From NCBI GenBank assembly GCA_947632305.1, contig CANROS010000017.1, positions 1 through 32,600 on the forward strand: a stretch of DNA of 32,600 bases, written 5' to 3'. The DNA comes from an uncultured Paenalcaligenes sp. (GTDB taxonomy: Bacteria; Pseudomonadota; Gammaproteobacteria; Burkholderiales; Burkholderiaceae_B). Positions 9,714-18,520 of the stretch are shown here, in pieces; positions within the stretch are counted from its first letter, which is position 1, and each line of letters begins with the position of its first letter. The notes under the pieces were generated by a model. That model searched no databases. It saw only the letters and a program-made list of their open reading frames with translations, and was not told the origin of the DNA. Position numbers and translations under genes: made by a program.

Positions 9714-10037
9714 ATGACACACGTCGTCACCGAAAACTGTATTAAATGTAAATTCACCGATTGCGTCGATGTATGCCCGGTTGACTGTTTTCGCGAGGGC
9801 CCAAACTTTCTAGTAATTGACCCCGAAGAATGCATTGACTGTGCCGTCTGTATTCCCGAGTGTCCTGCCAACGCTATTTATGCCGAAGAGGACGTCCCTG
9901 CAGACCAAGTTCATTTTATTGAGCTCAACGCAGAACTGACACCCATATTCGGTATGATCAATCGCTCTAAAGAACCTTTACCCGATGCGGACAACTGGAA
10001 TGGTGCACCTGATAAACTGCAACATCTAGAACGCTAA
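9714..10037 (+). CDS. fdxA: Seven-iron ferredoxin FdxA (3Fe-4S/4Fe-4S)
   Basis: Soluble low-potential electron carrier of the Azotobacter ferredoxin I type, 107 aa. All nine family cysteines are present: C9, C12, C17, C21, C25, C40, C43, C46 and C50. The expected 3Fe-4S ligands are C9, C17 and C50, and the 4Fe-4S ligands are C21, C40, C43 and C46. The C-terminal part ([16 protein letters not shown]) is also typical. A GGAG ribosome binding site precedes the ATG. It lies 31 nt before the PHB depolymerase gene and is probably cotranscribed with it. The physiological redox partner cannot be read from the sequence. Confidence 0.96.
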   Translation: MTHVVTENCIKCKFTDCVDVCPVDCFREGPNFLVIDPEECIDCAVCIPECPANAIYAEEDVPADQVHFIELNAELTPIFGMINRSKEPLPDADNWNGAPDKLQHLER

Positions 10038-10068
10038 TCGTCTTTTACTCTCTCAGAGGATAAGCTAT

Positions 10069-11289
10069 ATGTTGTATGACTTCCACGAGCTCCAACGCTC
10101 TTTTCTTACACCTTTAGCTGCGTTCTCCAGTAATAGCGCACAGCTGTTTACCAACCCGTATAGTCCTTGGACCTACACCCCGCTAGCAAAACAAATTGCA
10201 GCGGGCTACGAGCTGTTGCATCGCATAGGCAAAGACTATGAAAAACCCAGCTGGGACATCCCCTTTGTAGACATCAACGGTGTTAGCTGTGCTGTACAAC
10301 AGCAAGTTGTGTACTCAGAGCCCTTCTGTGATTTGGTGCGGTTTAGCCTAACACATGACTCCTCCTGTAGGCCGCAGGTGCTTTTGGTTGCACCCTTGTC
10401 AGGGCATCATGCCACGTTGCTACGTGACACGGTACGCACCCTATTACAGGACCATGATGTCTATGTCACCGACTGGATAGATGCCCGTATGGTGCCTCTG
10501 GCCGCGGGATCCTTTCATTTAAATGATTACGTCCACTATATAGAGCTTTTTTTAAAGCACATTAATAGGGACACCCATGTCATTGCTGTGTGCCAACCCA
10601 CTGTTCCTGTGTTAGCGGCCGTGTCTCTGATGGCTGCCCAACAAAGACCACACCAACCCAAAAGCTTAACACTAATGGGTGGCCCGGTAGACACTCGCCA
10701 GTCACCCACTCAGGTTAATCGCCTCGCCACCACTAAATCCTACAATTGGTTCGAAAATAATCTTATCCACCGTGTGCCAGCTCGTTACCCAGGGGCCGGA
10801 CGCCGTGTGTACCCAGGTTTTTTACAACACATGGGTTTTATGGCCATGAACCCAGACCGTCACTTTTCGTCCTATTCTGATTTTTATCAGCATCTGGTTC
10901 AGGGACAAGACGATAGCGCCGCATCACACCGCCGCTTTTATGATGAGTATAATGCTGTCTTAGATATGCCTGCAGAGTTCTACTTAGATACCATTAAAAC
11001 GGTCTTTCAAGACTACGATTTACCCCAAGGCACATGGGAAATTAATGGCTGCCTAGTAAACCCAGCAGCCATTACTCATAGCGCTTTACTCACCATTGAA
11101 GGCGAGCTCGACGACATTTCTGGTCTAGGCCAAACCGAAGCCGCTCAGCATTTATGCAGCCAAATCCCCGCCCATAAAAAGCAACACTATGTCGCCCAGG
11201 GCAGTGGGCACTACGGCATTTTTTCCGGACGACGCTGGCGTCAAAAAGTCTACCCCGTGATTAAAGCCTTTATTCAACAACACGCCTAA
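10069..11289 (+). CDS. phaZ: Intracellular polyhydroxyalkanoate (PHB) depolymerase
   Basis: Hydrolyses stored polyhydroxybutyrate granules inside the cell to 3-hydroxybutyrate oligomers and monomers. It is 406 aa and has no signal peptide, as expected for the intracellular class. It is an alpha/beta-hydrolase in which the nucleophile is cysteine: C175 in [12 protein letters not shown]. The rest of the triad is probably D348 (GELDDISG) and H381 ([10 protein letters not shown]). The conserved [10 protein letters not shown] segment is also present. AGGA lies 8 nt before the ATG. No phaA, phaB or phaC gene is in the window. The gene is followed by a strong intrinsic terminator. Confidence 0.93.
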   Translation: MLYDFHELQRSFLTPLAAFSSNSAQLFTNPYSPWTYTPLAKQIAAGYELLHRIGKDYEKPSWDIPFVDINGVSCAVQQQVVYSEPFCDLVRFSLTHDSSCRPQVLLVAPLSGHHATLLRDTVRTLLQDHDVYVTDWIDARMVPLAAGSFHLNDYVHYIELFLKHINRDTHVIAVCQPTVPVLAAVSLMAAQQRPHQPKSLTLMGGPVDTRQSPTQVNRLATTKSYNWFENNLIHRVPARYPGAGRRVYPGFLQHMGFMAMNPDRHFSSYSDFYQHLVQGQDDSAASHRRFYDEYNAVLDMPAEFYLDTIKTVFQDYDLPQGTWEINGCLVNPAAITHSALLTIEGELDDISGLGQTEAAQHLCSQIPAHKKQHYVAQGSGHYGIFSGRRWRQKVYPVIKAFIQQHA

Positions 11290-11311
11290 ACGCTCTAGTC
11301 CTCAGCTCCCC

Positions 11312-11333
11312 GAGGGCACAGCCCTCTTTTTTT
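11312..11333 (+). terminator. Intrinsic terminator after phaZ, abutting the RnfB-like gene
   Basis: GAGGGC (11312-11317), loop ACA, GCCCTC (11321-11326), followed by TTTTTTT to 11333. The T run ends only 5 nt before the start codon of the next gene. Confidence 0.88.
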
Positions 11334-11338
11334 GTCAC

Positions 11339-11965
11339 ATGAATACACACGCCCTAATCCAAAAGATAGATGCGGCTCTGCCGCAAACTCAATGCACTCG
11401 CTGCGGCTATGATGCCTGTTTACCCTATGCCCAAGCCATCGTCTTAGACAATGAGGCCATTAACCGTTGCCCTCCTGGTGGAGACGCCGGTATTCAAGCC
11501 TTAGCGGCCCTGACTCAACAACCTATACGCGCATTGGATCCCGAGTGCGGCACCCACACTTTGCCAACGATTGCCTTTATTGACGAAGAACATTGCATCG
11601 GTTGCACCCTCTGTATTCAAGCCTGTCCGGTTGATGCCATTGTCGGTGCCAATAAAAAAATGCATACCGTCCTAAGCGATCGCTGTACCGGCTGCGATCT
11701 ATGTCTAGAGCCCTGTCCTGTAGACTGTATTACGATGGTACCTGGCCCTACCGAATGGACCATTCACTTAGCAAACCAAGCGCGTGATCACTATAATCTA
11801 CGCCAAGAGCGTTTATCCGAACGTCACGGCGAGTCCTTAAGTGCTGCTGCGCGGGTGCTAGCCAACAAACCAAAGGTGAGTGCTCAAGCTGACTCCAGCT
11901 CGCACCGTTCCGCTACCATTGCAGATGTACTTGCTAAAGCTCGTGCACGTCGCCAGTCTTCCTAA
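11339..11965 (+). CDS. Soluble RnfB-like polyferredoxin
   Basis: A 208-aa iron-sulfur protein related to RnfB/RsxB, the electron-transfer subunit of the membrane Rnf complex. It has an N-terminal Fe-S domain with C19, C22, C27 and C44 (spacing CX2CX4CX16C), then two 4Fe-4S ferredoxin motifs (C86, C89, C92, C96 and C116, C119, C122, C126). The hydrophobic N-terminal helix of true RnfB is missing, and no other rnf gene is nearby, so it is an orphan soluble form. The last about 75 residues are a charged, Ala-rich tail. The start codon sits just after a terminator without a Shine-Dalgarno sequence. It is 11 nt upstream of nth, with which it is probably cotranscribed. Its partner is unknown. Confidence 0.88.
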   Translation: MNTHALIQKIDAALPQTQCTRCGYDACLPYAQAIVLDNEAINRCPPGGDAGIQALAALTQQPIRALDPECGTHTLPTIAFIDEEHCIGCTLCIQACPVDAIVGANKKMHTVLSDRCTGCDLCLEPCPVDCITMVPGPTEWTIHLANQARDHYNLRQERLSERHGESLSAAARVLANKPKVSAQADSSSHRSATIADVLAKARARRQSS

Positions 11966-11976
11966 CTCACACCACT

Positions 11977-12624
11977 ATGAATCGTCAAATTCGCACTGAA
12001 ATTTTCACACGTTTTAGAGCAGCGAACCCGCATCCAACCACTGAACTAGAATACGACAACACTTTTCAACTGTTAATTGCGGTGATTTTGTCGGCTCAAG
12101 CCACAGATGTATCGGTAAATATTGCCACTCGTCGTTTTTTCCCTACGCATGGCAGTCCAGAAGGGATTGTAGAGCTAGGCCTAAACGGCCTGACTGAATG
12201 CATTAAAAGCATTGGTTTATATAAAACCAAAGCCAAAAATGTGCTGCGCACCTGTGAGATTCTTTTAGAGTTCTATGACGGAGTCGTTCCCGATTCTCGT
12301 GAAGCCCTAGAAGCCCTACCAGGCGTGGGGCGAAAAACAGCCAATGTAGTGCTCAACACCGCCTTTGGCCAGCCCGCCATGGCGGTCGATACACATATTT
12401 TTAGAGTTTCGAATCGTACTGGCATAGCCAAGGGTAAAAATGTACGAGAAGTCGAAGATCGACTTATACGCGTCATCCCCAAAGAATTCATCTTGGATGC
12501 ACACCATTGGCTCATTTTACATGGACGTTACGTCTGTGTAGCCCGTAAACCTAAGTGCCCTGAATGCGGTATTGCGGATCTATGTGAGTTCAAAGAAAAA
12601 ACCACTTTAGCGCAGACTAAGTAA
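11977..12624 (+). CDS. nth: Endonuclease III
   Basis: Base-excision-repair glycosylase/AP lyase that removes oxidised pyrimidines from DNA. At 215 aa it matches E. coli Nth residue for residue at key sites: catalytic K120 in the helix-hairpin-helix LPGVGRKTA, D138 in VDTHIFR, and the 4Fe-4S cluster cysteines C187, C194, C197 and C203. It lies 11 nt after the RnfB-like gene, an arrangement that could link its iron-sulfur cluster to a ferredoxin, though this is inference only. No hairpin terminator follows. Confidence 0.97.
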   Translation: MNRQIRTEIFTRFRAANPHPTTELEYDNTFQLLIAVILSAQATDVSVNIATRRFFPTHGSPEGIVELGLNGLTECIKSIGLYKTKAKNVLRTCEILLEFYDGVVPDSREALEALPGVGRKTANVVLNTAFGQPAMAVDTHIFRVSNRTGIAKGKNVREVEDRLIRVIPKEFILDAHHWLILHGRYVCVARKPKCPECGIADLCEFKEKTTLAQTK

Positions 12625-12702
12625 AACCCTCATAGCCGTTCCTGAGGCTGCATCGCATAATAGATTCATCAAGGACTATTTTGTCTCTAAAGGGGAACCG
12701 TT

Positions 12703-13389
12703 ATGCATAAAACGGCTTTAGAAATCCGCCATCTGCATACTTGGAATAATCAGCAGCCGATTATTCAAGACCTTAGCTTACGCGCCAAACAAGGCGAGGC
12801 TATTGCCTTCGTTTCAAGTTGCAAACACACTCAGTCCTCGCTCTTGGATAGCCTTTTGGGTCTTAACCCCCAACGCAAAGGCTCCATTCTCATTCACCAA
12901 ACTGAAACCATCCACCTCAGTTCCGAGCAAATGACTTGGCTGGGCGTGGCATTTTGCTCTAAAAACACAGGGCTGCTCTTAGAGCTAAGCTGCGAAGAAA
13001 ACTTACTTTTACCTTTAAACGGCCTAAGCCTAGGTGGTGGCTTTTCGTTAACAGAAATCTATACTCTTTTTCCATTACTCCACCAGTACAAAGACGAGCC
13101 GTGCTCTAGACTCAGCCCAGGTGAACAGCATTTACTTGCTCTGGCAAGAGTCCTACGCACTGGCGCTGACATTATTGTTTTACACGACCTGTATTTAGAC
13201 ATCTGTCCTGCTATTTTACCCGTAGCCATCGAGCTACTCACTGAATTAAAACACCGTGGTTACACGTTAATTTTAAACGAGTCCAACAAAAACTTTGCGG
13301 CTAGCCTAGCTGATAAAATCTATTTTGTTCAAAATGACACGGTATATTTATCGGTCATTCATCATCGCACTCATCCTATCTCGGGTTAA
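12703..13389 (+). CDS. LivF-like ABC ATPase with degenerate Walker A and B motifs
   Basis: A 228-aa ABC nucleotide-binding-domain protein, most similar to LivF: it aligns with the intact LivF encoded at 13457-14206 through EIYTLFPLL, LSPGEQ..LALARVL and the C-terminal strands. The P-loop (residues 38-46) reads SSCKHTQSS where the family has GxxGxGKST, so the essential lysine is Gln and all three glycines are gone. Walker B (157-163) reads IIVLHDL: Asp is His and the catalytic Glu is Asp. The signature LSPGEQ (137-142) is kept. The frame is intact, with GGGGA before the ATG, so it is expressed rather than obviously decayed. ATP hydrolysis is unlikely; a regulatory or structural role is inference. 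It converges on the liv operon. Confidence 0.85.
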   Translation: MHKTALEIRHLHTWNNQQPIIQDLSLRAKQGEAIAFVSSCKHTQSSLLDSLLGLNPQRKGSILIHQTETIHLSSEQMTWLGVAFCSKNTGLLLELSCEENLLLPLNGLSLGGGFSLTEIYTLFPLLHQYKDEPCSRLSPGEQHLLALARVLRTGADIIVLHDLYLDICPAILPVAIELLTELKHRGYTLILNESNKNFAASLADKIYFVQNDTVYLSVIHHRTHPISG

Positions 13390-13414
13390 TAACCAGCTGG
13401 CGACCTACTACTAT

Positions 13415-13445
13415 AAAAAAAACGGTGCTGTTAAAAGCACCGTTT
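13415..13445. terminator. Bidirectional terminator between the LivF-like gene and livF
   Basis: Perfect 9-bp stem AACGGTGCT (13421-13429) and AGCACCGTT (13436-13444) with a 6-nt loop; eight A on the left and five T on the right, so it serves both convergent genes. Confidence 0.92.
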
Positions 13446-13456
13446 TTAATTGAACC

Positions 13457-14206
13457 CTATTCGCTTCGATCCTTGTTACCTAACCCTAAGTAACTTTCAA
13501 TCACTCGAGGATTATCACTCAGATCTGAAGCGGGCCCTTCGAGAATAATCTCGCCCGTTTCTAACACATAGCCATAATCTGCGACTTGTAGAGCGGCTCG
13601 TGCATTTTGCTCTACAAGCAAAATAGACACGCCCGAACGGCGTAAACGAGCAATAATTAAAAAGATTTCTCGGACAATACGGGGTGCCAACCCTAGGCTT
13701 GGCTCGTCTAGCATTAATAATTTAGGCCTTGCCATCAAAGCACGCCCTACAGCCAACATTTGACGCTCGCCTCCGGAAAGCGTCCCTGCTTGTTGCGTAC
13801 GACGCTCTTTTAAACGAGGAAATAACTCGTAGACTTCGTCCATGGTGTCACGCCAACCTCTTACCCGCTGACGATACAATCTAAATCCACCCAAAAGCAA
13901 ATTGTCTTCTACGGACATACTGGCAAAGAGCTCGCGGCTCTCAGGCACTAAACACAAACCCTCGCCAACACGGCGCTCGACTTGCCAGCCATTCAAATTA
14001 CGCTGGTCATACTGCACCAACCCATCATTGCGACCATTAGCGGGCAAATTACCCATAATGGAATTCAACATGGTTGACTTACCGGCACCATTACCGCCAA
14101 TCACGGTAACGATGCTGCCGGGGTTAACGACGATGTTGGCATTATTTAAAGCGGTGACCTTGCCATATTGAGTATTGAGGTTTTTAACTTCTAGTAATGG
14201 CTGCAT
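13457..14206 (-). CDS. livF: Branched-chain amino-acid ABC transporter ATPase LivF
   Basis: One of the two cytoplasmic ATPases driving the Liv-type amino-acid importer. It is 249 aa with all motifs intact: Walker A GGNGAGKST (37-45), the PESRELF stretch at 88-94, signature LSGGERQ (143-149), Walker B LLMLDEPS (163-170), and the LLVEQNAR segment typical of LivF. Its ATG follows the stop codon of the livM-livG fusion gene directly (TAAATG), so the two are translationally linked, with the ribosome binding site inside the upstream gene. It is the last gene of the livK-livH-livMG-livF operon. Confidence 0.95.
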   Translation of the reverse strand: MQPLLEVKNLNTQYGKVTALNNANIVVNPGSIVTVIGGNGAGKSTMLNSIMGNLPANGRNDGLVQYDQRNLNGWQVERRVGEGLCLVPESRELFASMSVEDNLLLGGFRLYRQRVRGWRDTMDEVYELFPRLKERRTQQAGTLSGGERQMLAVGRALMARPKLLMLDEPSLGLAPRIVREIFLIIARLRRSGVSILLVEQNARAALQVADYGYVLETGEIILEGPASDLSDNPRVIESYLGLGNKDRSE

Positions 14207-16042
14207 TTATACCGCCTCCTTGGTTGGATTCACACCGGCCAACTCATCTTCATCAAAATCATCATCAATGCCGCCTAGGTAGGCTTGAAGCACAGCGGGG
14301 TTCTGCTGCACTGTTGCTGGCTCACCCTCGGCAAGCTTAGTACCAAAATCCATCACCACCAAGTGATCCGTTAGGTTCATCACAAAATCCATATCGTGTT
14401 CAACCAACAGAATACTCATGCCTTCAGCGCTAAGCTGATTCAGAACCTGACCTAACTCTTGCTTTTCTTTGTAGCGCAAACCCGCGGCAGGCTCGTCCAG
14501 TAAAAGCAAAACGGGGTCGGCGGCAAGCGCACGGGCAATTTCTAAAATACGTTGTTGACCTAAGGCCAAATTGCCAGCTTCTTCGTAAAGATAATCACCT
14601 AGCCCTACGCGTTGCAATTGCACAGCTGCCTCGTGTAGAAGTTCGGCCTCACTGCGACGCTCGGCATGCAAAGCGGCTTTTACTACGCCCACATCACGAC
14701 GCAAATGCGCCCCCAAAGCCACGTTTTCTAAAACGCTCATGGTTGGAATGAGTTGCACATGCTGGAAAGTACGGCCAATACCTAAACGTGAAATATCACG
14801 GGCACGTAGGTTATCAATACGCTGCCCTTCAAACCGAATATCACCACTGGTTAATGGCAAAACACCAGTAATCAAGTTAAATGTAGTCGATTTACCTGCA
14901 CCATTAGGACCGATTAAACCCATGATCTCGCCAGCATGCAGTTTAAAGCTGATGTCATTAACAGCGACCAGACCACCGAACTCTTTGCGGGCTTTATCGA
15001 GTTCTAGAATCAACGTGCCTTTTTCTGGACGTGGGCGACGTGCCAATGCCTCGGCCTGAGCAGGCGCCTCGGCTTGGCGTTTTTTCACACCGCCCGTCAA
15101 AAAGCTACCAATACGAGCAAAAATAGGCCAGATCCCGTTGCCTGCGTATTGCAAAATGAAGATCATTAAGATACCGAAAACAATTAGCTCAAAGTTGGCC
15201 GTCGTATCAAACAAACGAGGTAACCAGTTCTGCAATTGATCCTTCAACGTGATGATCAAAGCCGAACCCACCACGGCCCCCCAAACACTGCCGGCCCCAC
15301 CCACTACCGCCATAAATAAGTATTCAATACTGTAATTCAAACCAAAAGGGCTAGGGCTTACGGCACGTTGCAAATGGGCATAAAGCCAACCAGAAACACA
15401 TGCCAACAAGGCAGCATAGACAAAAATAATGACTTTGTAGTTTGCTGTATTCACCCCAAACGATTCAGCCATATTGCTGCCACCTTTAAGGGCGCGAATA
15501 GCGCGGCCAGGACGCGAGTGCAATAAGTTATAGGTCAGCCATAGACTACCTAAGACGAATACCCAAACCAAATAATACATATTTCGGCCTGCCCCTAAAG
15601 ACACACCAAAAATCGATAAAGGCGCAATACCGGATATACCATCGTGCTGGCCTAAAAAGCTCAAGTTACCGAATAAGTAATACAACGACAACGACCAAGC
15701 AATGGTGCCTAACGGTAAATAGTGACCGGATAAACGTAAGGTAATGGCGCCAATCACAGTAGCAAAAACAAAAGTCAATGCCAAAGCAACCCACAGAGTC
15801 ATCCATGGCGACCACCCCATCTTGGTCGTCAACCAAGCCGTTGTGTAAGCACCGATTCCCACAAAAGCTGCCTGACCAAATGAGGTCAACCCGCCCACAC
15901 CCGTTAAAAGCACTAGGCCTAAAACCACTAAGCTGCTGAGACCAATGTAATTAAGCTGCGTAATCCAGAATTCTGGAACTAGACTGAGCTGTGGTAATAA
16001 GGCCAAGACGCCCACCACAACAACTAAAAGTAAGCGATTCAT
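14207..16042 (-). CDS. livMG: Fused LivM permease - LivG ATPase
   Basis: One polypeptide of about 611 aa combining an inner-membrane permease and an ABC ATPase. Counted from the upstream ATG at 16057, residues 1-325 form the LivM domain with about nine hydrophobic helices and the GLTSFGQAAFVGIGAY stretch. An Ala/Pro-rich linker covers about 326-345, and the LivG domain follows: Walker A GPNGAGKST (383-391), signature LALGQQ (498-503), Walker B LLLLDEP (517-523) and H-loop H554. I prefer the ATG at 16042 because GAGGA is well placed before it and it leaves a 4-nt gap after livH; the upstream ATG would overlap livH by 11 nt. The acidic C-terminus (DDDFDEDE) is notable. Confidence 0.93.
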   Translation of the reverse strand: MNRLLLVVVVGVLALLPQLSLVPEFWITQLNYIGLSSLVVLGLVLLTGVGGLTSFGQAAFVGIGAYTTAWLTTKMGWSPWMTLWVALALTFVFATVIGAITLRLSGHYLPLGTIAWSLSLYYLFGNLSFLGQHDGISGIAPLSIFGVSLGAGRNMYYLVWVFVLGSLWLTYNLLHSRPGRAIRALKGGSNMAESFGVNTANYKVIIFVYAALLACVSGWLYAHLQRAVSPSPFGLNYSIEYLFMAVVGGAGSVWGAVVGSALIITLKDQLQNWLPRLFDTTANFELIVFGILMIFILQYAGNGIWPIFARIGSFLTGGVKKRQAEAPAQAEALARRPRPEKGTLILELDKARKEFGGLVAVNDISFKLHAGEIMGLIGPNGAGKSTTFNLITGVLPLTSGDIRFEGQRIDNLRARDISRLGIGRTFQHVQLIPTMSVLENVALGAHLRRDVGVVKAALHAERRSEAELLHEAAVQLQRVGLGDYLYEEAGNLALGQQRILEIARALAADPVLLLLDEPAAGLRYKEKQELGQVLNQLSAEGMSILLVEHDMDFVMNLTDHLVVMDFGTKLAEGEPATVQQNPAVLQAYLGGIDDDFDEDELAGVNPTKEAV

Positions 16043-16046
16043 GTCC

Positions 16047-17084
16047 TTAATCCTCATCGTCTACTGTACGCACACCAAAGGAGCGCCAGAGTAAAACCGG
16101 AATAATAAAAGTAAATACGATGACCTCTTTGTAGGAGCTTGCCCAGAAAGAGGAGAAGGCTTCAAGAATCCCTACAAAAATCGCACCGGCTGCTGTTAAG
16201 GGGTAACTGGCCAAACCACCTACAATGGCGGCCACAAAGCCTTTAAGGCCTATGAGGAAACCCGTGTCATAGTAAATAGTCGTGACTGGGGCAATGAGCA
16301 TCCCAGAAAAAGCACCAATCGCAGCAACCAGCGTAAACGTAATACGTCCTGACATGATCGTACTAATTCCCACCAAACGCGCACCGCGGCGATTTACCGC
16401 TGTAGCGCGTAAAGCTCGACCATACAACGTCCCACCAAAAAATAACCACAACGCACCAATCAATACCGCAGCGGCAGCAAGTACAAATAAGGTTTGCGCC
16501 GGCCAAGCCATCCCAAAGAACTCAACGCGCCCCGTCATAAAAGGAGGAGTACGCCAACCTTCAGCACCAAAAAACACCAAGCCTAAGCCTGTCAAAGCGA
16601 AGTGCACCGCTACGGACGTGATGAGCAAAACCAGCACGCTAGCTTCAGCCACACGCTGGTACACCAAACGATAGATCATGGGCCCCATAGGCACGACTAA
16701 TGCCATGGCAAAAATGACCTGCAACCACAAGGCGGTCTCTTTTTGCAACACAAAGGGTAAAAGTAAATACAGAGCAATGGGTAATGCTAAAGCCCACAGA
16801 ACAGTACGCCACAAGCCGCTAAAGACTTTATTGCGAATTGCGGTACCCAGCTCAAGCAAAAAAACCAAAGTACCCATGATAAGTAACAAGTGGATCGTAC
16901 CTGGTACTTGGCCATTGACTAAAAAGGCTAAGCTCAAAGCACCAAAAGTGACGAATTCCCCTTGAGGAATAAAAATAACACGAGTAACGGCAAACACCAG
17001 TACCAAAGCTAAGCCGAGCAAAGCGTAGATGGCCCCGTTCAATAAGCCGTCCTGTAGCAGAATCAGAACTATCGTTGAATCCAT
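16047..17084 (-). CDS. livH: Branched-chain amino-acid ABC permease LivH
   Basis: Second inner-membrane permease of the Liv-type importer; 345 aa from the ATG at 17084. I choose this start because [20 protein letters not shown] is the usual N-terminus and an AGGG lies 10 nt upstream; the longer open frame to 17132 runs through the hairpin region. Family hallmarks are [22 protein letters not shown] and the [19 protein letters not shown] loop that contacts the ATPase. It is longer than a typical LivH of about 300 aa, because extra hydrophobic sequence (about residues 65-140) follows the first helices, possibly two added membrane segments. Confidence 0.93.
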   Translation of the reverse strand: MDSTIVLILLQDGLLNGAIYALLGLALVLVFAVTRVIFIPQGEFVTFGALSLAFLVNGQVPGTIHLLLIMGTLVFLLELGTAIRNKVFSGLWRTVLWALALPIALYLLLPFVLQKETALWLQVIFAMALVVPMGPMIYRLVYQRVAEASVLVLLITSVAVHFALTGLGLVFFGAEGWRTPPFMTGRVEFFGMAWPAQTLFVLAAAAVLIGALWLFFGGTLYGRALRATAVNRRGARLVGISTIMSGRITFTLVAAIGAFSGMLIAPVTTIYYDTGFLIGLKGFVAAIVGGLASYPLTAAGAIFVGILEAFSSFWASSYKEVIVFTFIIPVLLWRSFGVRTVDDED

Positions 17085-17110
17085 TTCGGATGCACCCTGA
17101 CAACACACAT

Positions 17111-17172
17111 AAAAAAAACCACGGGTTAGCATTAACCGATGGCTAGGCTAGCTCTCTTGCAATGAGCTAGCC
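17111..17172 (-). terminator. Double hairpin between livK and livH (partial terminator/attenuator)
   Basis: On the minus strand, after the livK stop, there is a perfect 9-bp stem (GGCTAGCTC/GAGCTAGCC, 17146-17172, 9-nt loop). Next comes a smaller hairpin GGTTA/TAACC (17124-17137), and after 5 nt eight T (17111-17118). This resembles a leaky intrinsic terminator within the operon, which would give more binding protein than permease. Confidence 0.65.
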
Positions 17173-17197
17173 CCGCGAAAACAGCAATATCTAGGAA

Positions 17198-18367
17198 TTA
17201 CAAATCAGGCTGATAAGTCCATTTACCATCTACGACTTTAACCATGACACGTGCACGCTCATCTAACCCAGCGTGATCCGTAGGAGACATATTAAACACC
17301 CCTTGAGAAGCGGCTAAGTCAGAGATGTTTTCTAGCGCTTCACGTAAGGCAACACGGAACTCTGGCGTACCTGGTTTTGCCCCGCTTTCTAATGCACGAG
17401 GAATGGCATCTTGAACTAACAAACCGGCATCCCATAAGTGACCACCAAAGGTATTGATAGAGCCTTCGCCGTATTTAGCTTCGTAGACATCCTTGTAAGC
17501 AATGGCAGGGGCTTTCAGGGTGTTGTCATCAGGCAGTTGGTCTGCGACCAATAAAGGCCCGGCTGGGAGCAGCATACCTTCACAATCGGTACCACAAACG
17601 CGCAATACGTCATTATTAGCAGAACCATGAGTATGATAGAGCACGCCGTCATAGCCCCGTTTTAGCAGTTCTCCTTGGGGCAATGCCACGGGTGTGCCAG
17701 ACCCAGCGATTAGGATCGCATCCGGGTTAGCCGCAGTCAGTTTCAGAATTTGCCCTGTTACTGATGTGTCATTACGGTTATAACGCTCGGCACCTGCCAT
17801 TTTGATGCCTTTGGCTTCAGCAGCCTTAGTCATGACGTCAAGCCAGCCATCACCATACGCATCGTTATAACCAATAAAACCTAGTGTTTTAATGCCTTGT
17901 TTTTCCATGGCATCAGCCAAAGCGGAAGCCATGAGCTGATCATTTTGTGGGGTTTTAAATACCCATTCACGGGCGCCTTCTACGGGCTCTACAATGCGCG
18001 CGTTGGCCGACACACTAATCATAGGTGTTTGAGTTTCGCCAGCTACATCAATCATGGCCAAAGAACCTGGAGTCACGGAGGTGCCAATCACCACATCCAC
18101 ATTGTCCTCAGTAATCAGCTTACGCATATTGCGTACAGCCACTGTAGTATCCGTTCCATCGTCTAACACTATGTATTCTACTTTTTGACCTGCTACCTCG
18201 GTGGGTAATAGGCTGACTGTGTTGCGCTCAGGAATACCCAAAGAAGCAGCGGGGCCAGTCGAGGATACAGTCACCCCCACCTTGACCTGAGCCATAGCGG
18301 CCATGGGTAAAGCAAGAGCAATCGCACCAGCTAAAATAGTGCGTTTCATGGATTGAGAAAGCGGCAT
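17198..18367 (-). CDS. Periplasmic substrate-binding protein of the Liv-type transporter
   Basis: A 389-aa type I periplasmic binding protein (Leu/Ile/Val-binding family) that delivers ligand to LivH/LivM. It has a clear signal peptide: basic start around MKRT, a hydrophobic stretch (ILAGAIALALPMAA), and cleavage probably after AMAQ. The mature protein begins VKVGVTVSSTGPAAS. A Cys pair (VCGTDC) may form a disulfide. The start at 18367 is supported by GGAG 7 nt upstream; an internal Met six codons on is possible. It is the first gene of the operon. The ligand cannot be fixed from sequence: the family binds branched-chain amino acids but also amides and aromatic acids. Confidence 0.92.
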   Translation of the reverse strand: MPLSQSMKRTILAGAIALALPMAAMAQVKVGVTVSSTGPAASLGIPERNTVSLLPTEVAGQKVEYIVLDDGTDTTVAVRNMRKLITEDNVDVVIGTSVTPGSLAMIDVAGETQTPMISVSANARIVEPVEGAREWVFKTPQNDQLMASALADAMEKQGIKTLGFIGYNDAYGDGWLDVMTKAAEAKGIKMAGAERYNRNDTSVTGQILKLTAANPDAILIAGSGTPVALPQGELLKRGYDGVLYHTHGSANNDVLRVCGTDCEGMLLPAGPLLVADQLPDDNTLKAPAIAYKDVYEAKYGEGSINTFGGHLWDAGLLVQDAIPRALESGAKPGTPEFRVALREALENISDLAASQGVFNMSPTDHAGLDERARVMVKVVDGKWTYQPDL

Positions 18368-18431
18368 AGTATGTCTCCAGAAGTGTAGAATTTGAGTTTA
18401 TGGTGATTCACCAACTCATTGTTATACGTTT

Positions 18432-18461
18432 TTAATAACAGATACAGCGTAACCGTATCAA
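18432..18461 (-). promoter_or_regulatory. Candidate promoter of the livK-livH-livMG-livF operon
   Basis: Minus strand: TTGATA (complement of 18456-18461), 18-nt spacer, TATTAA (complement of 18432-18437), about 65 nt before the start codon. The -35 is a good match, the -10 moderate. Confidence 0.35.
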
Positions 18462-18520
18462 ATCACCCTGCAAAACCATATAGGTATTAACCTTAAATAT
18501 CGTAGGACTTAAGCGATCAA

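Noticed and set aside
17085-17132. Longer livH start (361 codons)
   Set aside because: The extra 16 residues come from the hairpin region; the family N-terminus begins at the ATG at 17084, which has its own AGGG.
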